Source of the DNA: Brevibacterium zhoupengii
GTDB taxonomy: Bacteria > Actinomycetota > Actinomycetes > Actinomycetales > Brevibacteriaceae
NCBI RefSeq assembly: GCF_021117425.1
Contig: NZ_CP088298.1
Coordinates: 62,001 to 126,000 of the forward strand
Length of the DNA stretch: 64,000 nt
Direction: 5' to 3'
Shown here: piece by piece, positions 8,203 to 16,839 of the stretch
Numbering within the stretch: the stretch's first letter is position 1
Layout: each line of letters starts with the position of its first letter
Position numbers and translations under genes: made by a program
The notes under the pieces: generated by a model
The model's input: the letters and a program-made list of their open reading frames with translations, nothing else
Database searches by the model: none
What the model was told of the DNA's origin: nothing

Positions 8203-10044
8203 ATGACCAACCCAAGCGCTGCCGTGCCTGCGTGGTGCGTGATCGGGCGTGCTCCCGACAGTGCCCTCGGCGGCGTTCGGGGCATGGGTTCGATGATCGC
8301 CGTCGTCGACCTCGACGACGCCACACAGCGGATCGGCAGCCACCACCTCGGCGCGGATGAGCTGCCCGATTTCGTCCGCGAACGGGAAGCACAGGGCCGG
8401 CCGAGGTGGGTCTTCAGTGACACACCCAACTGGTACCCGGCCCTGCTGGCTGCTGGTGTGGCGATCGAGCGCTGCTATGACCTGCGTCTGACCCATGCGA
8501 TCCTCATGCGCTCGGAACTCGTGGCTGACCGGAATGCCGTCGCGAGCGCCGAAGAATGGGATGCGGGCCCGGTGAGCGCACCGACAGCACCCGAGGCGGA
8601 GGCGCTCTTCGAGGTCACCGAACGACGCAGCCACATCAAAACGGTCCCGCACGACATCGAGTCCGCGCTCGCCGAATTCGCACGCCAGTCCACCGCCCTG
8701 CAGACAGCCACTGACCCCGGCCGGCTGCGGCTGCTGCTGGCGGCAGAGTCAGCCGGTGGACTCGTGGCCGCAGAGATGCAGGCGGCCGGGGTGCCCTGGG
8801 ACATCGCCGAGCACGATCGGATCCTCGCCGAGGAGCTCGGACCCCGTCCGGCGCGGGACGCGAAGCCTGCCAAGATGCTCGCCGTAGCCGAGCAGGTGCG
8901 GGCCGCCCTCGGCGACCCACGAGCCAATCTCGACTCCCACGTCAAACTCCTCCACTCCCTGCACGCGGCCGGAATCAACGTCGCCTCGACCTCGAAATGG
9001 GAGCTGCAGGAGAGCAAACACCCGGCGATCGCGCCCCTGCTGGAGTACAAGAAGCAGTCCCGTCTGCTCTCCGCCAACGGGTGGGCGTGGCTCGACGAAT
9101 GGGTCAGCGAGGGCCGCTACCGTCCCGTCTACGTCCCCGGGGGAGTCGTCACCGGGCGCTGGGCGGCCAGCGGCGGAGGTGCACTTCAGATTCCGCGCCA
9201 ACTGCGACCCGCCCTGCGCGCCGACCCCGGATGGCGGCTGATCTCAGCCGATGTCGCCCAGCTGGAGCCGCGGGCGCTCGCCGCCATGTCGGGGGATCGA
9301 GCCATGGCCGAAGCCGGACGAGGCCGCGACCTGTACTCGGGTCTTGTCGACGAAGGCATCGTCGCCACCAGGCAGGAGGCGAAGATCGCCGTGCTCGGCG
9401 CCATGTACGGGTCCACGACCGGTGACAGCGGTCGACTCGTGCCGCGCCTGCGCACGAGCTTTCCCGCCGCCATGGGCCTCGTCGACTCCGCCGCCGAGGT
9501 GGGGGCCGCCGGAGAGGTCGTGTCCACCTGGCTGGGTCGAACCTCACCGGTGCCAGGTGAGGGGTGGCGCCGCGTTCAGTCGGCGGCGAACCAGTTCGAT
9601 GCCACGCCTGCCGATGAGAACCGGGCCCGCCGCGCCGCCGGGGATCAGGGACGCTTCACCCGCAACTTCGTCGTCCAGGGCACTGCGGCCGAATGGGCTC
9701 TGGCCTGGCTGGCCGACCTGAGACTGCGGTTGTCACAACTGCCGGCAATCGACGACGGAAACCCGGGGACCACCTCGGCGGTTGATGGTGATGGGAGAAC
9801 CGCCTCGGCGGGGGAGACGATGGGGCACGTGGCCGATGCCTCGGGTCCGGTGTTCTCCCGACGCGCTCACCTGGTGTTCTTCCTCCACGATGAGGTCATC
9901 GTGCACGCGCCCGCCCAGCATGCTGAAGCCGCGGCGGAGGCGATCAGGGGAGCGGCCGCCTCGGCGGGGACACTCCTGTTCGGCAATGCGCCCGTGGACT
10001 TTCCCCTCGACCTCACGATCTCCGAGCGGGCGGCCAAGGACTAG
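8203..10044 (+). CDS. Bifunctional 3'-5' exonuclease/DNA polymerase (family A-like)
   Basis: A 613-residue protein of the short actinobacterial Pol I-like family. Motif A SADVAQLEPRALAAMSGD begins near residue 348, motif B (R-x3-K pattern in RQEAKIAVLGAMYG) near 388, and motif C FLHDEVIVH near 560, so the polymerase catalytic aspartates and lysine are present. The N-terminal part (AVVDLDD...) takes the exonuclease-domain position but looks degenerate. The true DNA polymerase I gene is presumably elsewhere. A role in repair synthesis is inferred. Two Gly/Ser-rich insertions lie just before motif C (about residues 520-545). It is a stand-alone gene. Confidence 0.88.
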   Translation: MTNPSAAVPAWCVIGRAPDSALGGVRGMGSMIAVVDLDDATQRIGSHHLGADELPDFVREREAQGRPRWVFSDTPNWYPALLAAGVAIERCYDLRLTHAILMRSELVADRNAVASAEEWDAGPVSAPTAPEAEALFEVTERRSHIKTVPHDIESALAEFARQSTALQTATDPGRLRLLLAAESAGGLVAAEMQAAGVPWDIAEHDRILAEELGPRPARDAKPAKMLAVAEQVRAALGDPRANLDSHVKLLHSLHAAGINVASTSKWELQESKHPAIAPLLEYKKQSRLLSANGWAWLDEWVSEGRYRPVYVPGGVVTGRWAASGGGALQIPRQLRPALRADPGWRLISADVAQLEPRALAAMSGDRAMAEAGRGRDLYSGLVDEGIVATRQEAKIAVLGAMYGSTTGDSGRLVPRLRTSFPAAMGLVDSAAEVGAAGEVVSTWLGRTSPVPGEGWRRVQSAANQFDATPADENRARRAAGDQGRFTRNFVVQGTAAEWALAWLADLRLRLSQLPAIDDGNPGTTSAVDGDGRTASAGETMGHVADASGPVFSRRAHLVFFLHDEVIVHAPAQHAEAAAEAIRGAAASAGTLLFGNAPVDFPLDLTISERAAKD

Positions 10045-10209
10045 GGGACGGCGACGGGGCTGCGGCCGGTCTTAGAAGAGCGGCTGTTGCAGAGATCACG
10101 GGAGGTCCCGGAATAAGCGACAGATAACCGGTGCTGCATGTAAAGTGTCGGCGGCACCGAAGCGGAGCCGCCGCAGCATCCGGAGTCGTCACCGCACAGA
10201 GGAGTTTTC

Positions 10210-11307
10210 ATGACTTTCACCGTCAAGGCACTGCAGAAGACCGGCCCCGACCAGCCGTTCAAGGTTGCCAACATCGAACGCCGCGACCCCAGGCCCGATG
10301 ACGTGGTCATCGACATCAAGGCCGCCGGAATCTGCCACAGCGACATCCACACCATCCGCAACGAATGGGGCGAGGCGCACTTCCCCCTGACCGTCGGCCA
10401 CGAGATCGCCGGCGTCGTCGAGGCCGTCGGTTCCGATGTCACCGACTGGAAGGTCGGCGACCGCGTGGGCGTGGGCTGCATGGTCAACTCGTGTGGAGAG
10501 TGCGAGGAATGCCGGGCTGGGCAGGAGCAGAACTGCCTCAACGGCCAGGTCGGCACCTACAACTCCACCGACGTCGACGACACCATCACACAGGGCGGCT
10601 ACGCCGAGAAAGTCGTCGTCAACGAACGCTTTGTCTGCCGTATCCCCGACGCTCTCGACTTCGATGTCGCGGCCCCGCTGCTCTGCGCCGGCATCACCAC
10701 CTACGCACCACTCAACCGCTGGGGCGCAGGCGAGACCAAGGACGGCGCACCCAAGAAGGTCGCCATTCTGGGGCTCGGTGGACTCGGCCACATGGGCGTC
10801 CAGATCGCCGTCGCCATGGGCGCCGACGTCACCGTCCTCTCCCGCACCCTGAATAAGGAGAAGGCAGCACTCGAGCTCGGCGCGAAGCAGATGCTCGCGA
10901 CGACTGAGGATGACTTCTTCAGTGACCACCGCGGAGAGTTCGACCTCATCCTCAACACGATCAGCGCCGACATTCCCGTCGACAAGTACCTGAGCCTGCT
11001 CAAGCCTCGCGGGGTCATGACCGTCGTCGGTATGCCTCCGGAGAAGCAGCAGCTGTCCTTCGCCTCCGTGATCGGCGGCGCCAAAGTGCTGGCCGGATCG
11101 ATGATCGGCGGCATCGCCGAGACCCAGGAGATGCTCGACTTCTGCGCGAAGCACGACATCGCCGCCAAGATCGAGACCGTGAGCATCGACAAGGCGGACG
11201 AGACCTACGATCGCGTCGTCGCCGGTGACGTGTACTTCCGTGCCGTCATCGACACCGCCACATTCGAAGGCGCCGAGGTGACCGCTCTCGTTTGTGAGTC
11301 GGACTGA
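10210..11307 (+). CDS. Zinc-dependent NAD(P) alcohol dehydrogenase (cinnamyl-alcohol-dehydrogenase type)
   Basis: A 365-residue MDR-superfamily enzyme. Catalytic zinc motifs CHSDIH and GHEIAGVVEAVG are intact, and the structural-zinc loop carries four cysteines (CGECEECRAGQEQNC). The nucleotide motif is LGLGGLGHMGVQ. This arrangement is typical of CAD/YahK-type reductases that interconvert aldehydes and primary alcohols. GAGGAG precedes the ATG. It is a single gene between the polymerase and VanZ genes, with a hairpin terminator 49 bp after its stop. The natural substrate is unknown. Confidence 0.92.
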   Translation: MTFTVKALQKTGPDQPFKVANIERRDPRPDDVVIDIKAAGICHSDIHTIRNEWGEAHFPLTVGHEIAGVVEAVGSDVTDWKVGDRVGVGCMVNSCGECEECRAGQEQNCLNGQVGTYNSTDVDDTITQGGYAEKVVVNERFVCRIPDALDFDVAAPLLCAGITTYAPLNRWGAGETKDGAPKKVAILGLGGLGHMGVQIAVAMGADVTVLSRTLNKEKAALELGAKQMLATTEDDFFSDHRGEFDLILNTISADIPVDKYLSLLKPRGVMTVVGMPPEKQQLSFASVIGGAKVLAGSMIGGIAETQEMLDFCAKHDIAAKIETVSIDKADETYDRVVAGDVYFRAVIDTATFEGAEVTALVCESD

Positions 11308-11355
11308 CCGACAGCCGGACTGACCGACGATCTATGTGACCGTCTGGTGAGGTTC

Positions 11356-11390
11356 AGGGGCCGTTTCGCTGAAGCAGCGAGGCGGCCCCT
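11356..11390 (+). terminator. Hairpin terminator after the alcohol dehydrogenase
   Basis: AGGGGCCG (11356-11363) pairs with CGGCCCCT (11383-11390), with an inner TCGCT/AGCGA stem. There is no U-run, as is usual for actinobacterial terminators. Confidence 0.6.
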
Positions 11391-11509
11391 CGTCATGGGT
11401 TCGATCGGCAGTCGTGTGCTCGATTTGCGAGCTGAGCGGTCTGTGAGCCGGGTTGCGGGATACCGCAATCCAGGCGCTGTTATGGGGTATCGGCGGTAGT
11501 CTGAAACGC

Positions 11510-11977
11510 ATGACGAGTGGGCAGAGACGAATGGGCGATATGCTCCTGGTGCTGCTGATCCTCTACACCGTCTTCATCGGCTTCATGACGCTGACCCCCT
11601 ACCAGCTCGACGTCAGCCCAGAAGGTCCGATTGGCAGGATGCTCCAGTTCTTCGCCGACCATCAGGTGACGTCATGGCTGACCTATACGCTCGTCGAGAA
11701 GCTGGCGAACGTCGCCATGTTCGTCCCGTTCGGGTTCCTGCTCGCCCTGCATATGGGGCGTAGGCGCTGGTGGGTCGGCTGGGCGGCGGGCGCGGCCTTC
11801 ACCTGCCTGATCGAGGGAGCCCAGGTGACCCTGCTGTCGCCGACCCGCTACGGCACGATCAGCGACCTCATCACGAACACGCTCGGAGCCGGGATCGGTG
11901 CCGTCCTCGCCCTTCTCGTCATGCTTCTGCTGCCCGCGCGCGACGAACCGGAAGAAGTCGATCGCGTCGTACGGTAG
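11510..11977 (+). CDS. VanZ-family membrane protein
   Basis: A 155-residue protein with four hydrophobic segments and VanZ hallmarks: KLANVAMFVPFGFLLAL, then CLIEGAQ and SDLITNTLGAGIGA. I start it at ATG 11510, 7 nt after TAGTCT (leaderless arrangement), rather than the TTG at 11453, which only adds an unlikely N-terminus. VanZ-like proteins are small integral membrane proteins of poorly defined function, originally linked to teicoplanin resistance. There is no glycopeptide-resistance context here. Confidence 0.82.
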   Translation: MTSGQRRMGDMLLVLLILYTVFIGFMTLTPYQLDVSPEGPIGRMLQFFADHQVTSWLTYTLVEKLANVAMFVPFGFLLALHMGRRRWWVGWAAGAAFTCLIEGAQVTLLSPTRYGTISDLITNTLGAGIGAVLALLVMLLLPARDEPEEVDRVVR

Positions 11978-11998
11978 GTGCCGATCACCTCGGCGACC

Positions 11999-12487
11999 TC
12001 AGCCCTCTTCCGTGCCCCTCGTGTCCTCGCTCTCGAGGGCACCGACGCACAGATCGAGAGCCTCGCCGAGGTGGCTCTTCAGTTCCTCATCGAGCGAGGA
12101 GACCATGAGTGCTGAGATCCGTTCAACTCGTTCGACCGCCTGATCGAGGGCCTTGCCTCCCTCCTCGGTCAGGGTCGTCGGCAGGGCCCTGCCGGTTTCG
12201 GCCTTCGTTGCTCTTGTCACCAGGCCACGATCCTGCAGGCCCTTCAGCAGCGTATTCATCGTCTGTCGCGTGACGAAGGCGCCGCGGGCGAGTTCCGAGT
12301 TCGATGCACCCGGGGCTCGGCGCAGCAGTTCGAGGCAGGCGTACTGCGGCGTTGAGAGGCCCAAGGGTCGCAGCGACTCGTCCATGCGTGAGCGCAGCAC
12401 CGACTGCAGGTGCTTGAGCTGATATCCGATCATCGCCTCCAGCGCCTGGGGTGACCGGGACTGCTGCGACTGCATCTCTTGACTCAT
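11999..12487 (-). CDS. MarR-family transcriptional regulator
   Basis: A 162-residue winged-helix repressor: core LGLSTPQYACLELLRRAPG, recognition region SELARGAFVTRQTMNTLLKGL, wing GRALPTTLTEEG. Divergent from the VOC-family gene at 12561. A 10-bp perfect inverted repeat lies between them. The usual role is repression of itself and the neighbour, relieved by a small phenolic or oxidised ligand; the ligand here is unknown. Confidence 0.9.
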   Translation of the reverse strand: MSQEMQSQQSRSPQALEAMIGYQLKHLQSVLRSRMDESLRPLGLSTPQYACLELLRRAPGASNSELARGAFVTRQTMNTLLKGLQDRGLVTRATKAETGRALPTTLTEEGGKALDQAVERVERISALMVSSLDEELKSHLGEALDLCVGALESEDTRGTEEG

Positions 12488-12494
12488 GTAAGTA

Positions 12495-12521
12495 TTCTGA
12501 CATACATTGTTTATGTCAGAA
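12495..12521. promoter_or_regulatory. Probable MarR operator
   Basis: TTCTGACATA (12495-12504) and TATGTCAGAA (12512-12521) form a perfect 10-bp inverted repeat with a 7-bp spacer, 8 bp upstream of the marR start and within the divergent promoter region. A further half-site TGACATAT follows at 12525-12532. Size and placement suit a MarR dimer. Confidence 0.7.
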
Positions 12522-12560
12522 CACTGACATATAAATCAGCAGCTAGAGATGGGAACGACC

Positions 12561-12929
12561 ATGAGCGTGACAGGACCGGATTTCCTCGCATTGCAGGTGC
12601 GAGACCTGGAGAAGGCGGCCGAATTCTACGAGCAGACGATCGGGCTGACGCGGGCGCCGGCGGGGCCACCCGGAGCGGTGGTCTTCGCGACATCGCCGAT
12701 ACCGTTCGCCGTGCGTGAGCCGCTGCCCGACGTCGACCTCGACTCCATCGATCGTCCCGGCACCGGGGTGGCGCTGTGGTTCAACTGCGATGACTCACAG
12801 GCGCTGCACGACAGCCTCGTCGCGGCCGGTGTGGAGATTCTGCGGGGACCAGCACCGAGCCCCTTCGGCCTGACATTCACCTTCGTGGATCCCGATGGCT
12901 ATGCGGTGACCATGCACGACGCGGGCTGA
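12561..12929 (+). CDS. VOC (glyoxalase/bleomycin-resistance-like) family protein
   Basis: A 122-residue single-module VOC protein (DFLALQVRDLEKAAEFYEQ, then LTFTFVDPDGYAVTMHD). The start at 12561 is preferred over 12549 because AGATGGGA lies 6 nt upstream. It is divergent from the MarR repressor and probably under its control. VOC proteins include glyoxalases, dioxygenases and resistance proteins; the metal ligands are too few to choose. Confidence 0.85.
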   Translation: MSVTGPDFLALQVRDLEKAAEFYEQTIGLTRAPAGPPGAVVFATSPIPFAVREPLPDVDLDSIDRPGTGVALWFNCDDSQALHDSLVAAGVEILRGPAPSPFGLTFTFVDPDGYAVTMHDAG

Positions 12930-12932
12930 GTC

Positions 12933-12961
12933 TTCGAGGCCGGACATTTCGAGGCCGGACA
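12933..12961 (+). repeat. Tandem 14-bp repeat after the VOC gene
   Basis: TTCGAGGCCGGACA occurs at 12933-12946 and again at 12948-12961, directly after the VOC stop codon. Confidence 0.7.
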
Positions 12962-13031
12962 GACTCAGGAACGTCGATCGGTCAGCGTCGGATATTCTCT
13001 CAGGTCGGGGTGTTCACTCGCCTCAGGCTGT

Positions 13032-13463
13032 TCACCCCAGGGAGCCGACGATCTTCGCGATCCGACGCTCCCGTGTGGCCTCGGCCTTGGACGATTCGAC
13101 CTGCCGCACATGTTCCTTGCGCTTCGACGGAGCCAGCCCATCGAAGACCTCACGGACACCGGCACTGCCGAGCGCCTCGGCGAGGTCATCGGGAACCGGG
13201 GTCTCGCGGGACGAGGTGTCGTGGGTCAGCGTGACTTCATGAGTCTCGCCGCCGGAGACGCCGCTCGCCTCGCGATGCTCCTTGGCCAACGGCAGCAGGA
13301 ACTTCCCACCCATCACCGCCGTGGTCGAGGGGTAGGAGTACCCGGCGATCGTGACGACGACCGGGACCCTCTTGCCGACTCCGAAGCCGAGCACAATGTC
13401 CTCGGGCACCTCGATGCCGACGTTGTTGCCCAGCTGCAGGAGAGTCGTGCTGAAGGTGACCAT
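13032..13463 (-). CDS. DUF1905/YdeI-type small protein
   Basis: A 143-residue protein. Residues 1-85 are the DUF1905 beta-barrel (VTFSTTLLQLGNN, then IEVPEDIVLGFG and YPSTTAVMGGKF). The C-terminal part (VPDDLAEAL, DGLAPSKRKEHVRQVESSK, RRIAKIV) is the YdeI/OmpD-associated helical motif. The architecture is complete. The function of the family is unknown. It is a stand-alone gene. Confidence 0.85.
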   Translation of the reverse strand: MVTFSTTLLQLGNNVGIEVPEDIVLGFGVGKRVPVVVTIAGYSYPSTTAVMGGKFLLPLAKEHREASGVSGGETHEVTLTHDTSSRETPVPDDLAEALGSAGVREVFDGLAPSKRKEHVRQVESSKAEATRERRIAKIVGSLG

Positions 13464-13505
13464 GGCCGAATCCTACTCCGGTCCTGGCCGGGCCGAGCAG
13501 GAGCT

Positions 13506-14588
13506 CTAGGAGTTGTCGCGCTTGGCGCGGGCTCCGTCGGCGTTGGCATCGTCAGCGCGACCCTCAGCGACCGCGGCCTCATCCTCGTTCTCGTCGCGGT
13601 CCTCATCGTCATAGTCCTCGTCGGACTGTGAGAACGTCGGAATCCAGCAGGAGACTCGAGCGGCGTACTCGTCGTACTCGGCGCCGAAGCGCTGACGAAG
13701 GTCGGCCTCCTCGTGCGGACGGATCAGCCAGTTCCACAGCAGCGAACCGACGATGGCGTAGACGATGACCAACCACGAACCGATGAAGAGTCCGATCGCC
13801 ACACCCTGGACGATGCCGGCGATGGCCATCGGATTGCGCACGAAGGCGTAGGGTCCCCTCTGGACGAAATGGTGGGCCATCGCGGAAGGCAGCGGAGTAC
13901 CGGAACCGAAGTTCGCGATCGCCCGTGCGGACCACACGCCGAGGACGGTGCCGAAGGCGAGAAGGGCGAAGCCGGCGACGATCACGAGGATCGGGAACTT
14001 CACGGACAGGTTCCAGCGTTCCTCGAACGCATTGATGATCGCCGGAATGACGATGAGGAAGACTCCCCAGAAGACCACGATCTGGATCGTGGTTCTGATC
14101 AGAAGCTGCGACCTCACGCGTGTGTGAGAACTGCGGAAGGCGAACGGGCCGGTGACGAGACGCTCGGACGGGATCCTGCCGAGGATCATGAGTGTCCCGG
14201 CGATGAGGCTGCCGACCGTGGCCAACACCATGAGGACGGCGCCCAGCCCACCCTCGGTGGTGACGGTGGCGTAGATGACCATGAAGACGGCGACGAGGGT
14301 GGTCCAGGCGACGGCTCCCCACACGGCCCACCGGAAGTTCAGCGCCGCCAGGGCGGAGCCGATGACGAAGAGCGGGATGTGGATGGCGGAGACGAGCAGC
14401 GGATTGAGGCCGCCGAGCGTCGCATCGCGCAGTCCCGGAAGATTGATGATCCCGAGCCACCAGGCGGCCCCGGCGAGAGCCTGCAGGGCGAAGTAGATGC
14501 GGCCGTGGAAGATCCGCAGGGGCTTGTCCGGGGCATTGCGCTTGTTGTGCCTGATCCCGGTGACCGGCTTCTTCTCTGTTCGGCTCAT
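13506..14588 (-). CDS. Isoprenylcysteine carboxyl methyltransferase-family membrane protein
   Basis: A 360-residue polytopic membrane protein. The C-terminal half has the ICMT/PEMT-like methyltransferase core (GPYAFVRNPMAIAGI, then RPHEEADLRQRFGAEYDEY), and the tail is acidic and low-complexity. The start at 14588 overlaps the PhzF stop (ATGA), indicating translational coupling; an in-frame start at 14612 would lie inside phzF. Bacterial members modify unknown small molecules or lipids; protein prenylcysteine methylation is not implied. The roughly 140-residue membrane N-terminal extension is longer than in minimal family members. Confidence 0.8.
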   Translation of the reverse strand: MSRTEKKPVTGIRHNKRNAPDKPLRIFHGRIYFALQALAGAAWWLGIINLPGLRDATLGGLNPLLVSAIHIPLFVIGSALAALNFRWAVWGAVAWTTLVAVFMVIYATVTTEGGLGAVLMVLATVGSLIAGTLMILGRIPSERLVTGPFAFRSSHTRVRSQLLIRTTIQIVVFWGVFLIVIPAIINAFEERWNLSVKFPILVIVAGFALLAFGTVLGVWSARAIANFGSGTPLPSAMAHHFVQRGPYAFVRNPMAIAGIVQGVAIGLFIGSWLVIVYAIVGSLLWNWLIRPHEEADLRQRFGAEYDEYAARVSCWIPTFSQSDEDYDDEDRDENEDEAAVAEGRADDANADGARAKRDNS

Positions 14589-15424
14589 GCGAATGCCGTC
14601 CCTTTGAAGCATACGGTCGTGGGTCCGCCGACCCAGACCTCATCGTCCTCGTGGGAGATCGAGATGACTCCGGCTCGTCGCAGCGCCGTGCCCTGGGTGG
14701 CGGTGTACTTTTCCGGGGCCAGGCCGGATTTGATGAGCCACTGCGCGACCGAGGCATTGAGGCTGCCCGTCACAGGATCCTCGCCGATGGCCGTGCCGGG
14801 GACGAACGCCCGGATCTCATACTCGTGGGCGCTGTCGTCGGGGTGTGGGCCGAGGACGCCGAGCTTGGTGTCGGGGATCTGCGAGAAGTCGGGCTCGAGG
14901 TCGAGGACCTGCTGCGCGCTCGCGAGTCTGACTGCGGCCCAGCCGGGGCCGTTGTCGACCCATTGGTGACCGAGGATCTCGGTGCGCTCGACGTGGAGGG
15001 CGGCGGCGATCTGCTCGACGAAGTCTTCGTCGAGGTCACCGGAGCGGATCGGTTCGGGAGCGGCGAAGGACAGGGTCTGGCCGCCTCGGCGAAGGGTGAC
15101 GAGTCCGAGGCCGCACTCCTGGACGATCGTCCCCTCGCTGCGCGGGACGCCTCCGGCTTCCAGCCAGGCCGCCGCCGATCCGAGGGTGGGGTGTCCGGCG
15201 AAGGGGAGTTCGCGGGCGGGGGTGAAGATCCGCAGGCGGTAGTCGGCGTCGGGATTCGTCGGAGGGAGGACGAAGGTCGTCTCGGACAGGTTCGTCCAGT
15301 TTGCGATCCGGGCCATATCGGTCTCGCTCAGTCCCTCGGCGTCGAGGATGACCGCGACGGGGTTGCCGCGGTAGGGATCCGCGGAGAAGACGTCGACTTG
15401 GGCGAATGCTCGATTATGGGGCAA
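14585..15424 (-). CDS. PhzF-family isomerase/epimerase-like protein
   Basis: A 279-residue protein with the PhzF fold: FAQVDVFSADPYRGNPVAV at the N-terminus with the conserved acidic residue in the NLSETTF region, RIFTPARELPFAGHPTLGSA in the middle, and GEDPVTGSLNAS in the C-terminal half. I start it at TTG 15424, with GAAGGAG 8 nt upstream, rather than the GTG at 15472. Its stop overlaps the methyltransferase start by ATGA. No phenazine genes are nearby, so this is the general PhzF-like family, not phenazine synthesis. Confidence 0.85.
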   Translation of the reverse strand: MPHNRAFAQVDVFSADPYRGNPVAVILDAEGLSETDMARIANWTNLSETTFVLPPTNPDADYRLRIFTPARELPFAGHPTLGSAAAWLEAGGVPRSEGTIVQECGLGLVTLRRGGQTLSFAAPEPIRSGDLDEDFVEQIAAALHVERTEILGHQWVDNGPGWAAVRLASAQQVLDLEPDFSQIPDTKLGVLGPHPDDSAHEYEIRAFVPGTAIGEDPVTGSLNASVAQWLIKSGLAPEKYTATQGTALRRAGVISISHEDDEVWVGGPTTVCFKGTAFA

Positions 15425-15539
15425 GTGGGGGACTCCTTCGTAGAAAGGGCGCCGCCGTTTGGGGGTGCGCACTTCCTATGATAATGGTGCGAGCTCGCAG
15501 ATCAGTCACCTGGGACGCTAAGGGCGTGTGGGACGTTCC

Positions 15540-16730
15540 TCACTGCCGGGACAGGGCGGCGGCGATGCGTTCGGGTGAGAGTGCCGCGTCGATGGCCAGA
15601 TGGGCAGCCCCCAGGATGGCGGCATTGCCCGCTGCATTGGAGGGAGCGATCGTGAGATGTTCGGTCGAGAGTGGGATCGACCGTGCGTAGACGACTTCCC
15701 GGACGCCTGCCACGAGGTGCTCGGCCGCCTGGGCCATGGCGCCGCCGATGAGGATGAGCGAAGGATTCATGAGGCTCACGCACGTGGTCAGCACCTCGCC
15801 GAGGTCCCGGCCGGCCTGGCGGACAGCCTGTATCGCCTGCAGGTCACCGGCCTTGACGAGCCGGATCACATCGCCGGGCGTTCTCGCTTCGAGTCCGGCC
15901 CGGGAGAGTTCGCGGGCGATCGATCTGCCGGAGGCCACGGCTTCCAGGCACCCGCGATTGCCGCAGGCGCAGGGAATGTCCGCGGCCCGCGGCAGGGCGA
16001 CGTGGCCGATGTCGCCTGCGGCGCCATGCGAGCCGCGACGAAGCGAGCCGCCGGAGATGATGCCGGCGCCGATTCCCGTGGCAACCTTGACGAAGATGAG
16101 ATCCGTGGTCTCCGGCCAGGCAGAGGTCTGCTCGCCGAGGGCCATGATGTTGACGTCGTTGTCGACGAGAACCGGGGCGGAGAAGGTCTGCTTGAGGGCA
16201 CCGGGCAGATCGAAGCGATCCCAGCCGGGCATGATCGGCGGATTGATCGGGCGCCCGGTGGAGAACTCGACCGGTCCGGGCAGGCCGATGCCCACCCCGA
16301 CCACGTCGTCGGCACTGCGATCGGCTTCGGTGAGCAGGGACAGGGCCGAAGATCTCAGCCACTCGATGGCACTGACTGGGCCGTCGGAGATCTCGCGTTC
16401 CTCGCCGAGCTCCGCCAGGACGGTGCCGGTCAGGTCCGTCACGGCCAGGCGGGCGTGAGAGGCGCCGAAGTCCGCGGCGACGACGACCCTGGCCTGGGGA
16501 TTGAACGCGAACTGCGAGCTGGGCCGACCACCGGTCGAGGCGGCGTCACTGACGGGAGTGATGAGTCCGAGGCCCAGGAGCTGGTCGATCCTCTGCGCGA
16601 TGGTGGGACGTGAGAGGCCGGTCGACTTCGCCAGATCGGCCCGAGTTCGCGGCAGTCCGTCGCGCAGCAGCTGGAACAGCCCGCCGGCATGCGACAGATC
16701 GAGGGCGTGCGAAACGGTCACCTGGCTCAT
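15540..16730 (-). CDS. ROK-family transcriptional repressor
   Basis: A 396-residue regulator. The N-terminal winged helix (SHAGGLFQLLRDG, TRADLAKSTGLSRPTIAQRI) is followed by a ROK sugar-kinase-like domain with ADFGASHARLAVTDL and the zinc motif CACGNRGCLEAVASG. The ATG at 16730 gives a standard N-terminus; an ATG at 16748 is possible. It is divergent from the oxidoreductase that heads the sugar ABC operon, the usual place for its cognate repressor. Proteins of this type sense a sugar or sugar derivative; the inducer here should be the importer's substrate or an early metabolite. Confidence 0.9.
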   Translation of the reverse strand: MSQVTVSHALDLSHAGGLFQLLRDGLPRTRADLAKSTGLSRPTIAQRIDQLLGLGLITPVSDAASTGGRPSSQFAFNPQARVVVAADFGASHARLAVTDLTGTVLAELGEEREISDGPVSAIEWLRSSALSLLTEADRSADDVVGVGIGLPGPVEFSTGRPINPPIMPGWDRFDLPGALKQTFSAPVLVDNDVNIMALGEQTSAWPETTDLIFVKVATGIGAGIISGGSLRRGSHGAAGDIGHVALPRAADIPCACGNRGCLEAVASGRSIARELSRAGLEARTPGDVIRLVKAGDLQAIQAVRQAGRDLGEVLTTCVSLMNPSLILIGGAMAQAAEHLVAGVREVVYARSIPLSTEHLTIAPSNAAGNAAILGAAHLAIDAALSPERIAAALSRQ

Positions 16731-16797
16731 TCCCTCAGTAAAGCACATTCGGTAAAGGGGATTATCAGAAGGTGACGATTGACTACAGACTTCTAAA

Positions 16798-16832
16798 AAG
16801 TACTTGACAAAAGTGGTGAAGCCGACATCAGA
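16798..16832 (+). promoter_or_regulatory. Candidate promoter/operator of the sugar operon
   Basis: TTGACA at 16804-16809 is a good -35; 17 bp on, the -10 position (16827-16832, ATCAGA) is weak, and transcription would start next to the ATG at 16840. The palindrome AAGTACTT (16798-16805) overlaps the -35, where a ROK repressor could act. Confidence 0.4.
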
Positions 16833-16839
16833 ATGGGTC

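Noticed and set aside
13609..14969. Two long open frames (382 codons minus, 418 codons plus) over the methyltransferase gene
   Set aside because: Their compositions (Arg/Pro-rich and Asp/Gly/Glu-rich) are typical shadow frames; the membrane methyltransferase frame has clear family motifs.
14585..15424. Phenazine biosynthesis cluster
   Set aside because: Only a PhzF-like protein is present; no phzA-E or phzG gene lies nearby and the family is broad.
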